A DNA stretch of 64,000 nucleotides from Agapetus fuscipes (taxonomy: Eukaryota > Arthropoda > Insecta > Trichoptera > Glossosomatidae): positions 11,580,493-11,644,492 of the forward strand of contig OX637362.1 in the NCBI GenBank assembly GCA_951799405.1. The letters are read 5' to 3'. A program made the position numbers and the translations under genes. The notes beneath the pieces are model-generated. The model was not told the origin of the DNA. It did not search any database and saw nothing but the letters and a program-made list of their open reading frames with translations. Below, one piece after another: positions 61,556 through 64,000 of the stretch; the stretch's first letter is position 1, and the number at the start of each line of letters is the position of its first letter.

Positions 61556-61823
61556 ATGTGGCGAGTCACACCTTTTTATTTTTACAGGTAAGGGGGCCGG
61601 CCTTACGCCAACCACTTCAGTTGAAGTGGGGGTTTCCCAGCTCCCGAGGGGGCTGGTACTCATTTATTGTGAAGGCTGAGTAAACCTTGCCGGTATTTTT
61701 ATTATGGGGTTTGAAATAAACACCGAAATAGGAAATCATTTCTGACACCCTCCTCGGTGGGATTCGAACCCGAGCTCACGGGGTAAAATGCGAGCACTCT
61801 ACCAACTGAGCTATCGACCGGAC
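61556..61823 (-). mobile_element. SINE family B
   Basis: Minus-strand copy, GCATGTGGCGAGTC to AGCTATCGACCGGAC, with the B box inverse GGGATTCGAACCC intact. Confidence 0.82.
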
Positions 61824-61867
61824 AGTTGCGTTGCGTTGTGTTATTAAATTTTATAGAACCAAGCTCC

Positions 61868-62042
61868 TTGATGATGATGATGATGGATGATTTCTTTCCT
61901 GTGGCGCCATTTAATAGTCCAGGACCATCTCAAGGGCGCCATGGCTTCTGGAGAAAATCAGTGTCTTCAGTCCCTTTCTGAAGGTGGTGGGAGGCTGGTT
62001 CGCGCGAACACCGACGGGCAAATTGTTCCAGGCAACCGGCCC
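61868..62042 (-). mobile_element. LINE (CR1/L2-like) 3' end with CAT-repeat tail
   Basis: VAWNNLPVGVRANQPPTTFR, KGLKTLIFSRSHGALEMVLD, stop, ending in (CAT)n at 61873-61885. Confidence 0.75.
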
Positions 62043-62043
62043 A

Positions 62044-62235
62044 ATCCTTGACTTATAAGTTGGTATGCGGCTGACCACCAATGCTGCAGAAAATGGTTCA
62101 CTTTGCCAATGTCACCCCTGTTTCAGGGAAGGTCAGCAAGAGTTGCAGGATGTATGTTCATTTGAGATTTGGTTTTTATGTTGTAGGTTCTCATGCGGCA
62201 TGTGCAAGCATGTGTCTGCTTGTGAGAATGCATGT
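62044..62235 (+). mobile_element. Repeat family C
   Basis: TCCTTGACTTATAAGTTGGT to TGCTTGTGAGAATGCAT, 3' tail missing. Confidence 0.72.
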
Positions 62236-62639
62236 TATGTTAGATAAAAAATCAATTCTATTAAAACACTGTTTTATTTTTACTCAATTTATTCTTATTT
62301 TAAATAAACGAATAAAAAATTAAAATAAACGAATGTTTTAGATCTCTCGATCGTCTTTAGGTACAGTACAATTCTAAGGGTGCTATTCTCAAACAACAAA
62401 GCCATGGCTCATTTGCAGTCTACAGTGAATTTTCCATACAAAAAATTGATGATCCATATAGATCAGCTATGAATCAAATGTTCTGTGAATAGCAATGTAA
62501 AAATATACGTTACACTGTCATCCGTCCTAGTACTAAATTCAATCAATTAGGTATAAAAAATCAGTGAAATCAAAATGCTGAAAACACAAACCATACAAAA
62601 TATACGAGAAAGCAAACTCTGCAAATAGAGTGCAACTTC
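62236..62639. other. No gene recognised
   Basis: AT-rich. Short frames only. Confidence 0.3.
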
Positions 62640-62850
62640 AAACATGTTGCGTGTGGTTCCTATTTATTTTCACAGGTATCGGAGTCGGCTTTATCTTTTG
62701 AAGAAGGGACTTGCCAGATCCCGACCACTCCGTAACATGGAAATTGCTCATTTCTTGTGAAAGCTGATTAAATTTTTATCGCATTTTGATTTCGTGTTAG
62801 AAAGCTACAAAGAAGTTGTACAAATTATTTCTGACACCCTTGTGTGAAAT
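62640..62850 (-). mobile_element. SINE family B, old diverged copy
   Basis: Only TATTTATTTTCACAGGTA, TCATTTCTTGTGAAAGCTGA and TTTCTGACACCCT landmarks remain. Confidence 0.5.
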
Positions 62851-63403
62851 TGCAAAAATAAATGTAAAAACGCACAGAAACATGTTTTTTATTTTTGCTT
62901 TACTGTAAATATATTTTTGATGCAGTATCACTTGGAGATGAGTATTTTGTTTGTTTCATGAGAGAATGATTTCATATTTATTTCATAGCTAATTTTGATC
63001 TTCGTAAATGTAAATAGTTGCCGAGAAATATTGAAATGATATTTGTTTCAAAAAACTTGTATTTTATTGAAGTTTTTTCATATTTTTCCGAAAACTATTT
63101 ACAAATATTATCAAAAATCCGTTCAGACTTAAAATAGACTCCTAAGAAAATATTTAATTCCATTTTTCCTAGCCACTCGGCCGTGTGACATTACAATTTT
63201 GCCAATGTCAATTGACGTTGTAAATTCATGTGCTGACCTCATTTAATAAAGAATGTCTCATTGCAAAGTTATTTGCAGAAAAGCTCGGTCGAGGTTTAGA
63301 AGTACTGTCGGCGACTTCATATGCGGTAGTAACAATAAAATGAAAGTTAAGTTAGAGGGCAATTATTATAGTGGGATTATCATGTGCTGAGATGACGGTA
63401 AAA
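62851..63403. other. No gene recognised
   Basis: AT-rich with family D traces at 63165-63255. Confidence 0.3.
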
Positions 63404-63835
63404 GTAAGAAATGAGAATAAGAGGACATGGAGAAGTAAGAGGACATGAAAATAAGAGGGATATGGAAGATTTAGAAGACATGGAGAAGTAAGAGGACATG
63501 AAAATAAGAGGACATGGAGAAGAAAGAAGACCTGGAGAAGTAAAGGGACTTAGAGAAGTAAGAGGACATGGAGAATAAGAGAACATAACAAAGTAAGACG
63601 ACACGGAGAATAGAGGACATAACGAAGTAAGAAGACACGGAGAAGTAAGAGGACATAGAGGAGTAAGAGGACATGGAGAAGTAAGAGGACATGGGGGAAG
63701 CAGAGGACTTGGAGAATAAGTGGACATGGAGAAGTAAGAAGACACGGAGAATAAGAGGACATGGAGAAGTAAGAGGGCATGAAGAAGTAAGAGGACATGG
63801 AGAATAAGAGGACATCAAGAAGTAGGCGACATGGT
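63404..63835 (+). repeat. Minisatellite GAAGTAAGAGGACATG
   Basis: Interspersed units GAGAAGTAAGAGGACATG and GAGAATAAGAGGACATG, about 13-18 bp long, more than 25 copies. Long minus-strand frames (SSYSPCPLTS-type) are repeat artefacts. Confidence 0.9.
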
Positions 63836-64000
63836 AATCTAGGTCTGACTCAATGATGACATTAAACTGACTTTAGTTCAGTCGGCGGTTTCCGTAACTG
63901 GATATCGTCATCAGATGACTGCAGGTGGAATCTATGACTCTATTACATTGATATTATTTTCTTTTCCATATAATATATAGACACCATCCAAGACATCTCA

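Noticed and set aside
63380..63818. Long minus-strand frames of SSYSPCPLTS type
   Set aside because: Products of the GAAGTAAGAGGACATG minisatellite.
1..64000. CRISPR arrays, operons, bacterial promoters or phage genes
   Set aside because: Spliced conserved eukaryotic genes and retrotransposons show this is animal nuclear DNA. The spaced repeats are minisatellites.

Overview
The window is eukaryotic nuclear DNA, AT-rich, with spliced genes and many transposable elements. It is most likely from an insect and probably a moth or butterfly. The evidence is GT-AG introns, insect-like conserved genes, abundant GTAGGTACCTA-type words that are typical of lepidopteran intergenic DNA, and the mix of SINEs, LINEs and short palindromic elements. 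The order is an inference; no species can be named.

Three complete conserved genes can be read. (1) SF3A3 (SF3a60, a U2 snRNP splicing factor subunit) lies on the minus strand at 12532-23709. It has 11 coding exons that join in phase to 499 residues. (2) An SLC25A39/SLC25A40-type mitochondrial carrier (Drosophila shawn/tyler; glutathione import) lies on the plus strand at 24536-38291. It has 8 coding exons joining in phase to 344 residues. The two genes are head to head, 826 bp apart, so they probably share a promoter region. (3) LSM8, a subunit of the nuclear LSM2-8 ring on U6 snRNA, is a single exon on the minus strand at 41409-41699. Two of the three genes therefore act in pre-mRNA splicing.

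A fourth, unrecognised gene is proposed on the minus strand at the left edge. A first coding exon (10022-10122) gives a short N-terminus, one membrane span and a CxCxC motif. A phase-matched second exon (1479-1591) gives a proline-rich tail with a YATV tyrosine motif. The gene runs off the left end. A weak candidate first exon with a presequence-like N-terminus lies at 61338-61488 (+).

The rest is mobile DNA. A full-length two-ORF LINE (27488-33296) lies in intron 2 of the carrier gene, nested inside an older LINE. It has a 28-nt poly(A) tail, a 6-bp target duplication, an FP-like ORF1, an intact endonuclease/reverse transcriptase ORF2, and an unusual extra open frame between them. A 5'-truncated LINE at about 54517-56522 (-) sits inside the loop of a palindromic element. 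Other elements are three probable solo LTRs (8857-9774, 58404-58682, 60791-61097), a Tigger/pogo-like deletion derivative (13386-13857), a non-autonomous hAT with a perfect 8-bp duplication (53315-53982), two MITE families with three copies each, at least nine palindromic fold-back or inverted-repeat elements, and two tRNA-derived SINE families (A, B). A third LINE-mobilised short repeat family (C) has about 18 copies, often nested in one another. Two minisatellites (3618-4085, 63404-63835) and a degenerate array of roughly 430-bp units (44030-45650) are also present. Family letters are local names used only in this annotation.
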